DNA of 64,000 nt from Russula earlei. Lineage: Eukaryota > Basidiomycota > Agaricomycetes > Russulales > Russulaceae. The stretch lies in assembly GCA_025769875.1 (NCBI GenBank), contig JAGFNK010000118.1:58907-122906 (forward strand), given 5' to 3'. This document shows positions 1-12,106 of this stretch, piece by piece (the first letter of the stretch is position 1; each line of letters begins with the position of its first letter). A program made the translations under genes and the position numbers. The notes below the pieces were generated by a model, which saw only the letters and a list, made by a program, of their open reading frames with translations, did no database searches and was not told the DNA's origin.

Positions 1-1116
1 CAGACCTTTCCTGCGATGTGTCAAGTGCCGGAGAGTATTTCTACGAACGCACTTCCTATTCTGCCACGGAAAGCGCTGAATAAGACGTGAGTCTGTGTAG
101 AAGTATAATCGTCTGCTTACATCACTCCGTTTGCTCTTCATGCCGCTATCTGTATCGTGTATCTATATCTGGATGAAGGATATTGACGCATACGTCTGTT
201 GTTAGACTAGAAGGATGTAGCACATCTGTAACTGAATGAGAGAAGAGGAGATAAACAGCAGGACGGATTACGTATAGCCACGCTGAAGAGCATCGCCTGT
301 TCTTGTTTTTCCTCGATCCTGATAAGCTAAACACTGACCCAACGGAAGCCCATGTCGAGATGATTCAATTAACGAACTCCCCGGAGTAGGCAGGCCGTGT
401 GACCGACACAAGAGACGGGATAGCACATTCACACCCATATGACACTGCGTAGCAAGTCGGAGGCGCACGAGTGCAGCCGATCCTAAGTTGGGCCGCCCAA
501 GAAGCGTGTGGGCTGCAATGGAGCGAAGCAACCCCATTTTTAATGCTTGGATGCTTGCGCTCCATGGGGATCACGGTCGATACGCATACACAAATGAGGT
601 GCTCCATGCAACGATTAGTGAGAACAGAATACGTATGTATTTCCTGATCTTGAAATGAAAGATGCGGGGGGCTTTTTGTCATCGAAGAGTCATGTCGTAC
701 TACCGGTTCACATCGCGAATACATGTCAGTTCGCGAAGCTCATACTGTATTGGCGAGACTCATGACTCCGAGGACTAGAAGATCAGGCTGCCAGCCCAGA
801 GAATAATCGGAGAATCGCGCGCTTCATTAAAATTGATATGGACCGGATACATATGCTTCACACCAACACATGGCGAAAGTAAATTTGACGTGAGTACGGA
901 AAGAAAGACGGTGTTCCATTCAGAAGCTTCAGAGCGAGCATATGGCCTATGCCGTACGATCTGATATTACTGGACCAGACGAATCAAGGGTTGAAAAGTG
1001 TTATGGTTGGGCTAAAGACAACATGCGTGGTTGGCAGTGAGACGGTGAGGTTAGGGTTCTCTTCACATGATCGCTATGCAAGTGGGATCTGGCTTTGGTA
1101 CAGCAGATTTGAGTCC
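1..1116. other. No recognisable gene
   Basis: Short open frames on both strands show no recognisable domain or codon bias. The last part is presumably the promoter and 5' UTR of the downstream RFT1 gene. The frame of that gene stays open upstream to 949, but the extra 56 residues look unlike any RFT1 N-terminus. Confidence 0.5.
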
Positions 1117-2896
1117 ATGTCTGCCGCCGCCGACCGTCGCCAGACCATGCCCACCGCTTCGCCGAACTTGCTCGAGGCCTCCCTTTCGTCAATATCTTCG
1201 CTAGTCTTTTTGCAACTTTCGTCAAGGGCCTTCACCTTCGTTCTCAACCAAGCCCTGGTTCGCCTCGCCACCCCGCAGACCTTTGGCACGGCGACGGTGC
1301 AGTTCGAGTTGCTCCTCTCGACCACCCTCTTTCTATCGCGCGAGGGCGTGCGGACTGCCCTGCTCCGCCAACGGATGGGCGTGTCGCCAGATCTTGTGCG
1401 TAACATATCACTTCTCCCGGCGTATGTCGCGGCGCCAATCGCCGTAGCTCTCGCCATCCTCTATGCCGTGACCAGCGCGCCCGTCGTTCGGGCACAGCCC
1501 CACTTCCACCTCAGCGTTTCGATGTATGCCCTCGCGGCCGCCATAGAACTCGCGGCCGAGCCCCTTTATGTTCGTGCGCAGAACGAGCTGCGCGTGGATG
1601 TGCGCGTGCGCGCGGAAGGGGCCGCCGTGTTCTCCAAGGCGGCCGTCACGTTCGTCGGCCTTGCCTTTGCGCCTTCTGAATGGGCACTCGTGGCCTTCGC
1701 CTCGGGGCAGGGTGCCTATGCCCTCGTCACATTCGCAGTGTTCTGGAACTTTTGTGGCAGATCGACGCGGTATCTTCTGCGCAAAGTGACGCTTGAAGAT
1801 CGTGGCCGGTGCGTTCACACAAGCGCTAGAGCGTCTTGTGGTCGTTGACGCCCTTGATAGCAAGAAGGGCAAATACTTTGACCCAGAGCTGTTGCACCTC
1901 TCAGGTGCTATGACTGCCCAATCAGTTGTGAAACACTTCCTCACGGAGGGAGACAAACTCCTCATATCCCGCCTTAGTCCGCTGGCAGATCAAGGCGGCT
2001 ATGCCATTGCCTCCAACTATGGCGCGTCGTGTTGTTGCACGGTTCAGCGTTGCCTACTCACTCCTATACAGGTTCGCTCGTCGCACGAATCTTATTCCAG
2101 CCCATAGAAGAGTCATCTCGTATCTTCTTCTCGAAATCTTTGTCAATGTCGTCGTCATCTGGAGAGATAGAAAAACAAGCTTTCAAAACCGCTGTCGAGC
2201 TACTTTCGGCCATCTTGCTACTTTTTACCCACTTTCTACTCCTCCTGGTGACCTTCGCGCCACCCTATCTGGCACTCGCCACTGCACTTGTGTTACCGCC
2301 GCGGTATCTGCAGACATCTGCTCCCAGCATCCTCCGTGTTTATCGCTTCTACCTCCCTGCAATGGCCTTCAACGGCGTTCTCGAGGCATTCTTCGCATCT
2401 GTGTGTACCCCTGCAGATCTGCAAAACCAGAGCCGAATGATGGCAGGTCGCCTCCGTATCCTTAGTCGTAACCGCTATCGGAGGATCGCGATTCATCGGA
2501 ATAGGCGATTCTGCGCTGGTGTGGGCCAACACCGTGAGCATGGCGCTGCGAGCGCTATATGCCTGGCGATTCGTCCAAGCTTACTGCGCTGCGAGGGGAC
2601 AACCCAAATTGATAGGTTGGAACGTGCTTGTGCCGCCGACCAGTGTGTTGACTGCATTTGCTGCTGCTGCGATCTGCACAAGATGGAGCGAGGCCGCTTA
2701 TACTGGCGTCAGACTGTCCGTGACTGCTCAGAAGGGTCATATCGTCACAGGCGGGGTCTGTCTTATCTTTTGTCTCCTGTCCTGGTGCGTGCCCTTTTCA
2801 CCAGATAAGCTGCGGCACCATTTCTAACGACGCTAAAGCTACGCCTTTGAGCGTCACCGGTTTGCCGGGACTATCGCCATCTTACGGCGTCGATAA
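1117..2896 (+). CDS. RFT1: RFT1 family ER glycolipid translocation protein
   Basis: Multi-pass ER membrane protein of the RFT1 family, needed for N-glycosylation at the Man5GlcNAc2-PP-dolichol stage; whether it is itself the flippase is disputed in the literature. Exon 1 starts MSAAADRR and reads into SSISSLVFLQLSSRAFTF and SREGVRTALLR, typical of the family N-terminus. Later exons carry MTAQSVVKHFLTEGDKLL and LADQGGYAIASNYG, the most conserved RFT1 stretch, then ARILFQPIEESSR and hydrophobic helices. Frame changes near 1754-1823 (weak splice sites), 2020-2060, 2440-2480 and 2769-2826 imply introns. The last exon ends in basic residues at TAA 2894-2896. The ATG at 1117 fits family N-termini better than 949. 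Family call is firm; exon ends are approximate. Confidence 0.9.
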
Positions 2897-3806
2897 TGGT
2901 CTACCATTACTTCTCGCCTTTGTGATGGGCGTCTTGGACGAATATCCAGTGAGTTCCATGACACGGAGGATATCCTGTCATCTACATGTGACTGCTCAAT
3001 AGCACCGAGCGTTAAATGTCGTTCTTACATGGAAGTGGAGCCCATACGTTGTTGCCGTTGCCGTCTGCTTGATTGGTGGCAGGTGACTTCGGTATCACAG
3101 GTCCACGCCGTCTTTCTCTTTGAACCTTATATTCACAAGGTATTGGCGTCTATACCCGGATCCGGATTCACCCCCGTACTCCATCCCCTATGATATTCTG
3201 CATAGAACATTGCTATTTGATTTTTGACGCACGCTTATTTGAGTGCCCACACATGTTAAGCATATCAGGTCGAGTCAGTCAGGCAGATACGCGTCGCACT
3301 TCCTCTCCCTATCTATCGACTTGGCAATTTCAGAAAACGGCGGGCTGGAATGTTTTTTTTTGTGCTTCGAAAAGCGGTCAGCGTGGAGTGGGGATGACAC
3401 GGACAAGAGCATGCCCCTCTCGACTGTGCCAATCACAGCACATCACGAAGGCACCATCGGCGTCCCCTTCACTCTCTGAGACAGGTTCCGGTTGCAATTG
3501 CTGGCTGACTTGGTCCCGTGAAAATAGCCATTCGGACATGGGAAAATAAATGAAATCTCTATCGTACAATTGAAGTCAGCACCATGGAATACCCCCCCCC
3601 CCCGAGAGATGACGCATTGCTGCTCAGCGCTCAACAACACCTAGGTCGACCGGCTCGTCTACTCATCACTGCACTCATCAGTACTAGCGCGTGCTTGGTG
3701 GAGATGGGATCACGTCAGGTGGCCGCGTGACGTCATAGGTTTTGTTCCATATTTCAAGTTGGTCGCCGCAGATGTCGTCGCAACATTATTGGTTTCAAGT
3801 GCCACC
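2897..3806. other. Intergenic, no gene seen
   Basis: No ORF with family resemblance. It contains a C homopolymer near 3592-3603. The last bases before 3807 form a strong start context (GCCACC before ATG). Confidence 0.5.
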
Positions 3807-4435
3807 ATGGCCACAACGACAAACCCTGCGTCCGCTGTCACGGTATGTCGACGCTAGTCATTCATGTAACTGCCAAAGTTGACCATATGTGGTTCCAGTC
3901 ATCTCCTGATGCCGTGTCGCAGTCCACCGCCTTTGACCCTAATCAGATTCACACTCGTACTGCGTCTCAGCAAGGTAGGAAGTTTGTCCGAACAGGGTTA
4001 ATCTGATATGGTCCTTATCCACGAACCAGCTGCCACGGAGTCACCGACGTCCTCGAGTGGTCGAGTTGCATGGAAAGACCAAGTAATAGGTACGTTCGAA
4101 TGGCTGGGCTGAGTACATTCGGAATGGAATTCTCAACGATTTTGTTTAGCATTTGCAAAGGTTCGTGACTGCGGGATTAGGCTCGAACGTGAACATGACT
4201 GACGTGCTGTGCACCACAACGAACGTAGAAGACCCGCGGGACGGTGTGTATCATAACATAAACCTACCAACTGAATGGACATGACTCGATATTATAGATA
4301 TTCCGCAAGGTGCGTCCCGCAGCATCGCGCTGGGGAGTGGAGCTGACTTCCCTGACTTAGCCCACGCTCAAGGAACATGGAGATCAAATATTGGCGGGCG
4401 AAGCCAGTGCACGGGAGCCGACAAGGAAGGCTTGA
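3807..4435 (+). CDS. Small conserved fungal protein, unknown function
   Basis: A short gene too fragmented to appear as one ORF. Exon 1 (3807-3842) starts in an ideal context, GCCACCATGG, and encodes MATTTNPASAVT. A GTATGT intron follows to 3898. Exon 2 (from 3899) gives SSPDAVSQSTAFDPNQIHTR; further exons give GRVAWKDQVIG, AFAK and KTRGT. The last exon (4361-4435) gives PTLKEHGDQILAG and ends at TGA 4433-4435. The pattern 'W-K-D-Q-V-I-G-(F/Y)-A-K-K-T-R-G-T ... K-x-H-G-(D/E)-x-I-L-x-G' resembles small hydrophilic proteins I recall from basidiomycete genomes, with no assigned role. No signal peptide or membrane segment. Four or five introns in about 630 bp is typical of agarics. Confidence 0.65.
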
Positions 4436-4745
4436 GCGCTCGCTCGATACGTGCCAAGCCGAGCAGGGAGGGAATTCCGTTATGTAATTGTATCACGTGG
4501 ATCGAGGTTAACCTAAAAACGTTGTTAAATTAAATCCATGTTTTTATTTTATTTTATTCTACGCCACCAACGAAACCCGCGGTGAGCTGGTACATTATTA
4601 CAGTCCTCGTTCTCAGAAAGTAACGTTTGGCCTCGGAATGGGCTGATCAGTCGGATGTGGTAGTGTAGCGCGACATCATCGCATCGTATAATGGCCCAGC
4701 CCATGACTCACCCCGGTCCGCCTCTCATCCCAACCACGACCCGCG
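4436..4745. other. Intergenic, probable promoter of the next gene
   Basis: AT-rich stretch at about 4528-4560 followed by mixed sequence. No gene is seen. An upstream ATG at 4691 is out of frame with the salvage gene and is not supported as its start. Confidence 0.4.
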
Positions 4746-6263
4746 ATGACCATTCTCTCTCGCCCTCAGGAGGGTGACCTTCTCCCTTTTGAAAATCATT
4801 ATGGGTACACCTCAGATGCTATCAACCCTGTCGCAGCTAGCGCCGAGTTTGTCTTTAACGTAAGTGCCAAGGGCACGCGTCTACCGGACGACGTCTAACG
4901 TACGGGAATCATCAGAATGTCTCCCTTGTTCAGATCAATGACGACGGTGTGACCGCTGCGGCACAATATGTAGGCCATCGGCCTTCCGCAAGGCCGCTCC
5001 ACTTCGCTAAACGTCTTTTCAAAGATAGGAAACCGCTTGATCAAAGACGGCTATACCCCGCGCACATGGCATACCCATCCTCTCCATCTCTGCCCGCCCG
5101 AGCCGTACGATCCCGCCCACCCGGGCACGCGCGCGACGCTAGATTGGATCTTCCTCATCTCCTCTCTCAATTTCAGCTTTTGGTCATACCTCGACGGCTC
5201 CGATGACGCTTTCGGCGTAGAGTGGCGAGAAACCTGGGACAGCGACCGCCACGTGGTGCACACCGGCTACTGGAGCCTCGTGGCTGCTTTGGACAGAGGT
5301 ACGTCCGTCTCGTCCACGCGCCCGGTTGCCACATAGATTTGACGAGGCCACAGCGCTGGAAGAAGGCATTCCTATCACGGACCCCTCATTCTACGCGTCC
5401 GAGGAGCGTTGTCCCGATAGTCTCATCAGGCACGTCTTCCGCGTCGCGCCACAGGCGAAGGAGGGCATCCCGCTCCTACCGCAACGTATGGCCATCATGC
5501 GCGAGGTCGGCGCCGTCCTTTGCGCCGTAAGCGTCGTCGGCTTCTCGTACCACTTGCCGAGTTGACGTCGTCATCCCAGGACTTCGGCGGATCGTTCCAG
5601 GGGTTCATAGAAGCGTTCCAGCGCCGATACCGCCACGACGGAACGGCGTTACAGCTCGCGCAGATGGTGACGGACACCTTCCCGTCCTTCCGGGACGAGC
5701 ATTGGTTCGAGGGACGCCGAGGTCGGTGTGCCAACTCGCGTTTTCCCTCTCCTCCTCCTCCTCCTCCCCACTCACGTATTGAACCCCCCCCCCCCCCCGT
5801 TGTCACCCTTCGAACACAAGTCTCCTTCTGGAAACGCGCTCAGATCATGGTCGCGGAGACCTGGGCGGCATTCTCCCCGCCCTCGGACGCCGATCCGCAC
5901 CCGCTCTTCCCACGCGGCATCGGCCAGCTCACCATGTTCGCCGACTACCGCGTGCCGCAGGTCCTGCACCACCTCCGCCTGCTCACCTACCATCCCGAGC
6001 TCGTCTGCGCGCTCGAGGCGCACGAGGAGTTCGCCAGCGGCGCGCGCGAGGAGGTCGCCATACGCGCCGCGTCGATCCTCGCCGTGGAGCGCGTCGCGGC
6101 GGCCCTGCGTGCGGACGGCCGCGCCGGCGCGGTGAGCAGCGTGCTGATCGATTTCTTCCTGTGGGACCTCGCCAAGAGGCTCGAAACGGGACAGGAGAGG
6201 ATCGAGGGCATCAAGACGCAGCCCATGCTGCCGGCGCACCGGACGCGGAGTATCTGGTATTGA
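4746..6263 (+). CDS. QNG1: Queuosine 5'-phosphate N-glycosylase/hydrolase (DUF2419)
   Basis: Enzyme of the QNG1 family (human C9orf64 type), which releases the queuine base from queuosine 5'-phosphate so that it can be reinserted into tRNA. Five introns can be placed: 4860-4915, 4970-5024 (with a GCTAAAC branch site), 5299-5353, 5527-5579 and 5722-5820 (pyrimidine and poly-C rich). All restore one frame of about 400 residues. Family motifs in order: DGVTAAAQYI near the N-terminus, TLDWIFLISSLNFSFW, WSLVAALDRALEEGIPITDP, FGGSFQGFIE, MFADYRVPQVLHHL and the C-terminal HRTRSIWY, which corresponds to the conserved end of the family. Start chosen at 4746 because it joins in frame to every exon. Apparently intact. 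Basidiomycetes cannot make queuine, so a scavenging role fits. Confidence 0.93.
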
Positions 6264-6876
6264 AAAAATACCGGCATCTTTGGGACGTGGACGTGGATGT
6301 CGTAGAAAGATCGCATTTCACACAATAGACGCACGGACCATAGAAAGGAGGACGCCTCTGTCCCAGTCCCACAAACGTGATCGATCACCCTTGGCGCGGC
6401 CCCCTGTGAGATCCCCCCCCCCCCCCCCCCATCGTGACTTCATTACTCTCGCTTGCTTTTGGCTCGCCTCGTGTTCTGTACGGCCGGCTCTTGGGCCGTC
6501 CGTCACCAATCTCGTATGTTCTCTGTTCTCCCAGTCGCGCCCAAAGTCTGCATCCTTAAATGGTTGTACGGGGGCACAGAACGACAAAAGAGCTTCATAC
6601 ACATCGGTGCGCTGAGCTTCTAAAGGACCGCTGTTGCGACGGTAACGTGGATGGTGGTGGTGGTGGTGGTGGTGGTGATGATGGCGGTAACGAATCTGGC
6701 GACCTCTTTCAGTTATGAGTCCCTATGTCTTGACTTGCACCGACACGGAAACGTTAAAAGTTTTATGTCTGAGTGAGAATGCTACGGAATATGGTGAATG
6801 CGAAAGAATCGTATAGGGTAAGTAACTATTTAGATGGGAAGCTCAGAATTGTTGGCAGGGACCCTCCCAGAGCTTG
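6264..6876. other. Convergent intergenic region with simple repeats
   Basis: Lies between the 3' ends of two convergent genes. It holds a long poly-C tract at about 6414-6430 and a GGT/GAT microsatellite at about 6650-6684. No gene. Confidence 0.5.
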
Positions 6877-8777
6877 TCACCTCTCTTCACTACTCTCGTC
6901 AGATGGTGGTGGCTCGGCGGCGGCGAGGATATCTCCATCCTCGTCCTCCTGGCGAATGCCGTTTTCCCGCCACCTCTTCGCTTCCAAGGCCAGCGCCGAA
7001 TTGAAATCGAGCGTGCCCGCGCGCGCTGAAGCGCGCCTTTTGCTCGTCAGGAACCGGAAGTTGCGTCGGTGCGGTGCGATGTTGCCGAGTTCGAGCTCGT
7101 CGAGGATCCGATCCTCGCTCTCGCCTTCGACGAGTTCCCAATAGCCTGAGCCGCCCACGGCGGCGGCCCGTCCTCCGTTCTGCCGCCTTTCTGCAGCGGC
7201 ATCGATTCGAGTTTCGTGCGCAGCTTCCTCTGAAGAGTGCCAGCGCCAGAGGCCGTACTCATCCAGATATGTGCCTTGTCGCGCAGCTGCGAGGCGCGCG
7301 GTGCGCACAAATTCTTCATCGCCCGTCAGGACGATCTGCGCTGCGCCGCGGGACTTGAAAGGGGCAAGACTGATGGTGTTGTATGCGATTTTTTCGCGTA
7401 TGTCGACCCACGTGGGTCAGGAACCACAGAGACGAAGGAAGTGGGGAGGAAGAAGGCCGTTTACCTGAGATCAAGGCGCACGTACGTGCCGCGCGTGGCG
7501 CGAATGTCTCTTATCCTGTCACCGACTTTCTGCCACGCGCCCGGAGCCGTATTGCTGCTGTTGGCGCAAACACCAGCGTGGGCGCGTAGAGGGAGTATCG
7601 CCACGCCGCGCCACTTGCGTACGCCAGAGGAGAGCGTGGCGGCAAGCAGACCCGCTGATTCGAGCGGACGGACGACGTCCTGGAGAAGCGGTGAGGCCTT
7701 GCGCTGCCCGACAGACGTAAATACCTGAAGGAAGGGCACGCGTTGTCTTCCTCTCGTGCGGACAGGAGCGTTTCCAGGAATAGCTGCCGCTTTCGAGGGG
7801 GACGTTGGTGGCGATGGGATAGGGGACATGGATGTATTGGGGGTGGTGAAGGAGGATAGACACTCCTGGGAGTTCGGCAGATTCACGTCGGCTCGGAGAT
7901 CAACGTGAGCAAAACGAGATCGGTGCGATTCCTGGGACTCACTATGCACCTGTAAGGTGTATCCTCAAAGTTACAAGAGATGTGATCGCGGATGAAGGCC
8001 TTAATGATGGCGAGTGTTACGTCAATGAAACGTATGGTTCAGAGGGTACACACCACGATCTCCTCGGCCTCTGCGCGAGGAGTTGGTCTTGTTATGTGGT
8101 CACCATACCGAACCCCGATTATTTGGTTCGGTGTGAGAAGAGCTGCGAATTCAGGTAGCAAAAGGTCGGACATGGACGCGGCGCCAGCATTGACGAGATT
8201 CGTCGCGGTCCGCTCCCTAAAAGTCTAACTAAGAGGACCGATGGATAACGGCAGCCGTGGAAAGGGAAAACCTGCCCTATACCGGGGATCTTTTGGAATG
8301 CTTCGACCGCCTGGAGACGAGCTTTCGCCTGCTTATTCGATTCTTCATCCTTCACAAATAGTGGGGTATCAGAAAGCAGCCAGACATGAGATTTTGACAG
8401 GCATACAGACATATTCTTTGCCCTGGAGAAAGAAGTCGATCCGGTTTGCGATGCCAAGTCCGATACCACGTATCTACCGTGGCGTGAGAGGGAGGTGTTT
8501 AATCAAAGGCATTAATGGTGTACTTTGGTGGCCTCCTTCCCAGAACTTATGGGCTTGTTATGTTGGTGAATGGCCGCGATTGCTACCTGGTAAGAGCGAA
8601 TTTTATACGCGTTGCGTGAGGGGCTCGAGTCCTCTTCTTTCAGACCTAGGATCCGGGGATCAGTGACACGTTGAGACGATAAAGCGCATGGCGACATCGT
8701 GTTAAGAGCTCGATAATGGCATTGTTGGGGCCTGTCGAATAGGTTCTTGAACGGGAGGAGAGTCGGGTAGTCAACAT
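6877..8777 (-). CDS. Family X DNA polymerase (Pol beta/lambda/Pol4-like)
   Basis: Repair polymerase of family X, read from 8777 down to TGA at 6877-6879. The N-terminus MLTTRLSSRSRTYSTG could be a mitochondrial presequence. Then come the 8-kDa-like segment (NAIIELL ... NAYKIRSYQVAIAAIHQ ... SSGKEATK), a helix-hairpin-helix (IRGIGLGIANRIDFFLQ), NKQAKARLQAVEAFQKIPGIG, ATNLVNAGAASMSDLLL, IGVRYGDHITRPTPRAEAEE, the palm pieces RKWRGVAILP and TYVRLDLSLAPFKSRG, and TGDEEF ... YLDEYGLWRWHS. It ends near IAPHRRNF. The gene has at least six introns. Odd point: where the GS(Y/F)RRG...DxD metal-binding motif belongs, the readable frame gives RRESAELPGVSILLHHP, with Gly and Ser in place of the two Asp. 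The third Asp (RLDL) is kept. Either splicing differs from my reading or catalysis is lost. Confidence 0.8.
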
Positions 8778-8956
8778 GGACGCGTCTGAGAGGAGCGAGC
8801 ACGCGCCGTCACTTTCTTTAGACCGCCGCCACCACCACGTACCGAGTCTGAGACACGATCGCTGCTCCGTGTCGGTGTCTGCAACAAGCTAAGACGGTGT
8901 GTCGGCGATCCGCCAAAAAAGGCTCATATTTTCTCTCGTCGCTCTCTGTGTCAGCA
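8778..8956. promoter_or_regulatory. Divergent promoter region, Pol X / SFH1
   Basis: Only 179 bp separate the divergent start codons of the polymerase X gene (minus) and the SNF5-type gene (plus), so this stretch must hold both core promoters or a bidirectional one. No clear TATA box is visible. Confidence 0.4.
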
Positions 8957-10915
8957 ATGGCGACGTCCGAAGACTCAAACCACCGCTCAGCGCCCGTCCC
9001 TGCCCTGCCCCAGCCCTTGTTCAACACACTCCAGTTCGGCACCATGTCGGACAGCCAGCTAAGGCAAACCATCAGCCAGCTCTCTCATGCCGCCAGCGGC
9101 GCCCAGTATCAGACCTATGCCGCTCCAACACCTCAGCGAACTGCTGGTAGGCTACCCCCCCACTTTCGTGCCCTTTCTTTGCATTTTGTTCACAGCGTCA
9201 CAAACAGCCTACCAGAAAAACATCACCAATTGGTCGACGTCTTCGACCCCTCCACCGCGGACGTCCTCGCGGCGCAGTCGGCCGGCGAAGAGCAGTAATC
9301 TTGCGCCTGCACCTACAACCCCACTGACGCCCACACCAACCGCTGTCTCACACATCCATCCTCTCGCGTACCAGCTACCACCCCCAATTCCCCCAGTTCC
9401 CATTGCGACGGCCCTTCCGACTGATCCCCGCAACACCAGGCCGCGGGCTTCTTTACCCACCACCCCTCAAGCTATCCAATCGACCTATGCGTCGCGCCTC
9501 CAGACCGGCGCGACGCTCCTCGTGCAGCCCATCCTCTCCGCTTCGTCCACCGTTGCTGCAGCCACGACCACGACGTCGACCTCTACGCGACCGAGGCGTG
9601 GCGGTGTTGTGAGCTACGCGGACCCAGGTTCAGGCGACGACATCCCTGATGCAGGCGAAGTTGACTCGGATGGGTCTGACTTTATCGCGAGCGGGGGGAC
9701 GAGGACGGCTATACGTGCCGCACGCGGTGGAGCTCGTACCGCTAATGGGGGCGGCCTGTATGTTGTGGGCGCACCCGCTCCGTCCGCGGCGGGTGTGACA
9801 TCTCGCACAGAATTAGATCAAAGCTATCTCGGCCTTATCCCGCCATCGAGATTCATAATCGCGAAGCCGTTTGCACCGACTAAGCACGGGGACTTGTGAG
9901 TTGCTATCCCTGACTGCTTATCTAAATGATGACCCGTTGTCTGGGCCGTGTTGTAGCTCGGAAGAAATGGTCGAAGATCAGGCGGGGCGCCCGGTTGCGC
10001 TTGTTCCGATTCGTGTTGAGTTCGAGACGGACACTCATCGAATTCGCGACTGCTTTGTCTGGAATTTACACGAAACGCTGGTAACACCTGAACAATTCGC
10101 ACGCACGTTCTGTGCAGATCTCGATTTACCGGCAACACCATGGGCGGATACTGTCGCAGCACAGATCCGCGCCCAACTAGAAGATCAGGATGGCGTGGGC
10201 AGCATGGACCTCGCCGTGGATGGAGGGGGCTCGGGGGGCGACGAGGTCCCCGAGTGTCGCGTGATTCTTAGTGTATGTCTCATCCATATCTTGCTGCCCC
10301 TCATGCGAACGTACTGCAATCATCCCTAACTTACACGCTACAGATCGATGTACAGGTGGATAACCACCATTTATTGGATCATATCGAGTGGGACTTGCGT
10401 TCTGGTCTCACCCCAGAAGAGTTCACACACAAGCTGTGCCTCGACCTGGGACTTGCCGGCGAGGCTGAGCCCTTGATCGCTCATGCAATTCATGAAGAGC
10501 TTATGAGACATAGAAAGGATGCGATAGAGTGGGGTGTCATTGGTGGGTTCCCGACAGAGCAAGCGGCAACGACGGAAGACGGCGCGAAAGACAAAGGCGG
10601 GTTGGGCCTTATGAAGGATAAAACCGGTTTGGGACTGGGGTGGGGACGTACACCAAAAGAGGGAAGGGGACCGAGGGTTCTTCGAAGTGTCTGGCGCGAC
10701 TGGGCAGAGGCGGAAGAGTTTAAGACTCGATGGGAGATGTTATCTCAGGAGGAGGTTGAGAGACGAGAGGTTGAGCGGGAGCGTGCGAGCAGGTGCGCTC
10801 TATCCTGTTTCTCTTCCGCAGCACACTGTTGGCTGATCGGACTCGTGATAGACGGTTACGAAGAGAGACATCAAAATTTCAGAGCTCTACAAGGACGAAG
10901 AGGATACGATATTAG
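8957..10915 (+). CDS. SFH1: SNF5/SMARCB1/SFH1-type chromatin remodelling subunit
   Basis: Nuclear core subunit of a SWI/SNF or RSC complex. The N-terminal half (FNTLQFGTMSDSQLRQTI ... ) is rich in Pro, Ser, Thr and Ala, then GDDIPDAGEVDSDGSDF. Two copies of the SNF5 repeat follow: VPIRVEFETDTHRIRDCF...VTPEQFARTFCADLDLP and SIDVQVDNHHLLDHIEWDL...LTPEEFTHKLCLDLGL. An acidic/basic linker carries WGVIGGFPTEQ and a conserved tail RVLRSVWRDWAEAEEFKTRW. Introns lie at about 9147-9195, 9897-9957, 10272-10343 and 10794-10853. Splicing the last one gives RASRRLRRETSKFQSST and a stop at 10913-10915, which looks like known SNF5 ends. SFH1 and SNF5 paralogues cannot be told apart with certainty here. Confidence 0.88.
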
Positions 10916-11421
10916 CGTTTCGGGTACTACGTTCTTTTGAGGGGGCCTCGCATGTTTTAGTTAGATTTTCAGATCCGCCTCCCCTGTATAATCATGGCCG
11001 CTTTGCAGGTGTTGTTTTTTGTGGCCGGTGCTCTCATCATTCGATCTCCATACAGCGTTCGTGACAACCAAATCAAAGTCTTATACTTGCAGGCGAGTAC
11101 GATTGTTCGCTTTTAGAAGAGCTCTATCCTCGATGGCATCACATCCTCCAGGCGCGCAAACCACGACAGGGCCCCTTGCCTTTGAACCGGCCGACCGACG
11201 ACAGGTCTCGCGCCTTGATTGCGATGCACAGATGTTTTATGCACGGACTAAGACCTTCTCAATGTTATTCAATGTTGGTCCAGGGTGATCTGAATCTGGC
11301 GGGACCTTGCTTTCCCATATCTATGTGGAATGCCTCGCGTTTGAGGCGAGTCGAGAGGAACAGAACGATCGCCTCCTCTGCGACGCCGTTATACCGGGCA
11401 CTGATCGGTTGACGTCTAGAC
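10916..11421. other. Intergenic, no gene seen
   Basis: 3' flank of the SNF5-type gene and degraded sequence leading into the ankyrin relic. An open frame continues past 10915 to 11064, but in a frame that the preferred splice does not use. Confidence 0.4.
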
Positions 11422-11988
11422 ATTGTAGAACACGGGGCTACTGTCATTTATACAGGGAAGACGACCTGGACGCCGTTGCACTGCGTATCGAGAGATGGAT
11501 ACGTGGAGGTCGACAAGCACCTCTTAGAGCACGAGGCCGATGTCAATGCCATAGCCGACTTGAACTTATAGTTGTCCTCAAGTGATGGCTGCCTGGCCTG
11601 GATGTCGCCAAGCTCCTCCCAGGGTGATCGATCGATCCAACGTTCAACGCTAGAGCTCGAAGGCGCTGAGCGTGGCATCAAATTCTGGATACTAGTATCA
11701 AACACATCCTTGAACACGGTGCTGACATAGATACCAGAGACGACACGAACTCTACCTCATTGCACACCCAATCGAATTGTGGACGTCTGTCTGAAGATCA
11801 CGGTCGTCTGGGGCGGACGTCAGATGGCTGGAGACCAGATAATCTGAACGCCTTTGCATTGGGTGTCGCTGAGGCCAATGCCGGAGATAATGGCACAAAC
11901 CTTACGCCGTTTACACTGCTATATCCTCCCCCGTTCCAACTGGCAAGTGGGTACGTCGTATTGCTGTTAGAGGCATGGCGCGAAGAAT
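11422..11988 (+). pseudogene. Ankyrin-repeat gene relic
   Basis: In-frame pieces match the ankyrin consensus. IVEHGATVIYTGKTTWTPLH continues into CVSRDGYVEVDKHLLEHEADVNAIA and then hits TAG near 11574. A second piece at about 11700 reads HILEHGADIDTRDDTNSTSLH, again an ankyrin loop plus TPLH-like start, followed by decayed sequence to 11988. At least two repeats can be seen, separated by stops and frame changes, with no start codon or other domain. I read this as the debris of a multi-ankyrin gene. Confidence 0.6.
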
Positions 11989-12106
11989 AAAAATGAATGG
12001 AGTGTTTGAAGGGTAAGCATACAGAGGCCAGCCACCGTACGTCATAATGGGCTCGGACTCGGGCAGATTTGAATTATGTAATTCCACAGCAGCTTTTCCT
12101 CTCACG

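Noticed and set aside
3590..3605. Poly-C tracts here and at about 5784-5799 and 6414-6430 as possible regulatory or phase-variable tracts
   Set aside because: Two are intergenic and one is intronic. None is in a coding frame, and such homopolymers are common in this genome type and prone to sequencing error.
10916..11064. Extension of the SNF5-type protein to a stop at 11062-11064
   Set aside because: The alternative frame after the last intron gives the family-like end RRLRRETSKFQSS with a stop at 10913-10915; the extension resembles nothing.
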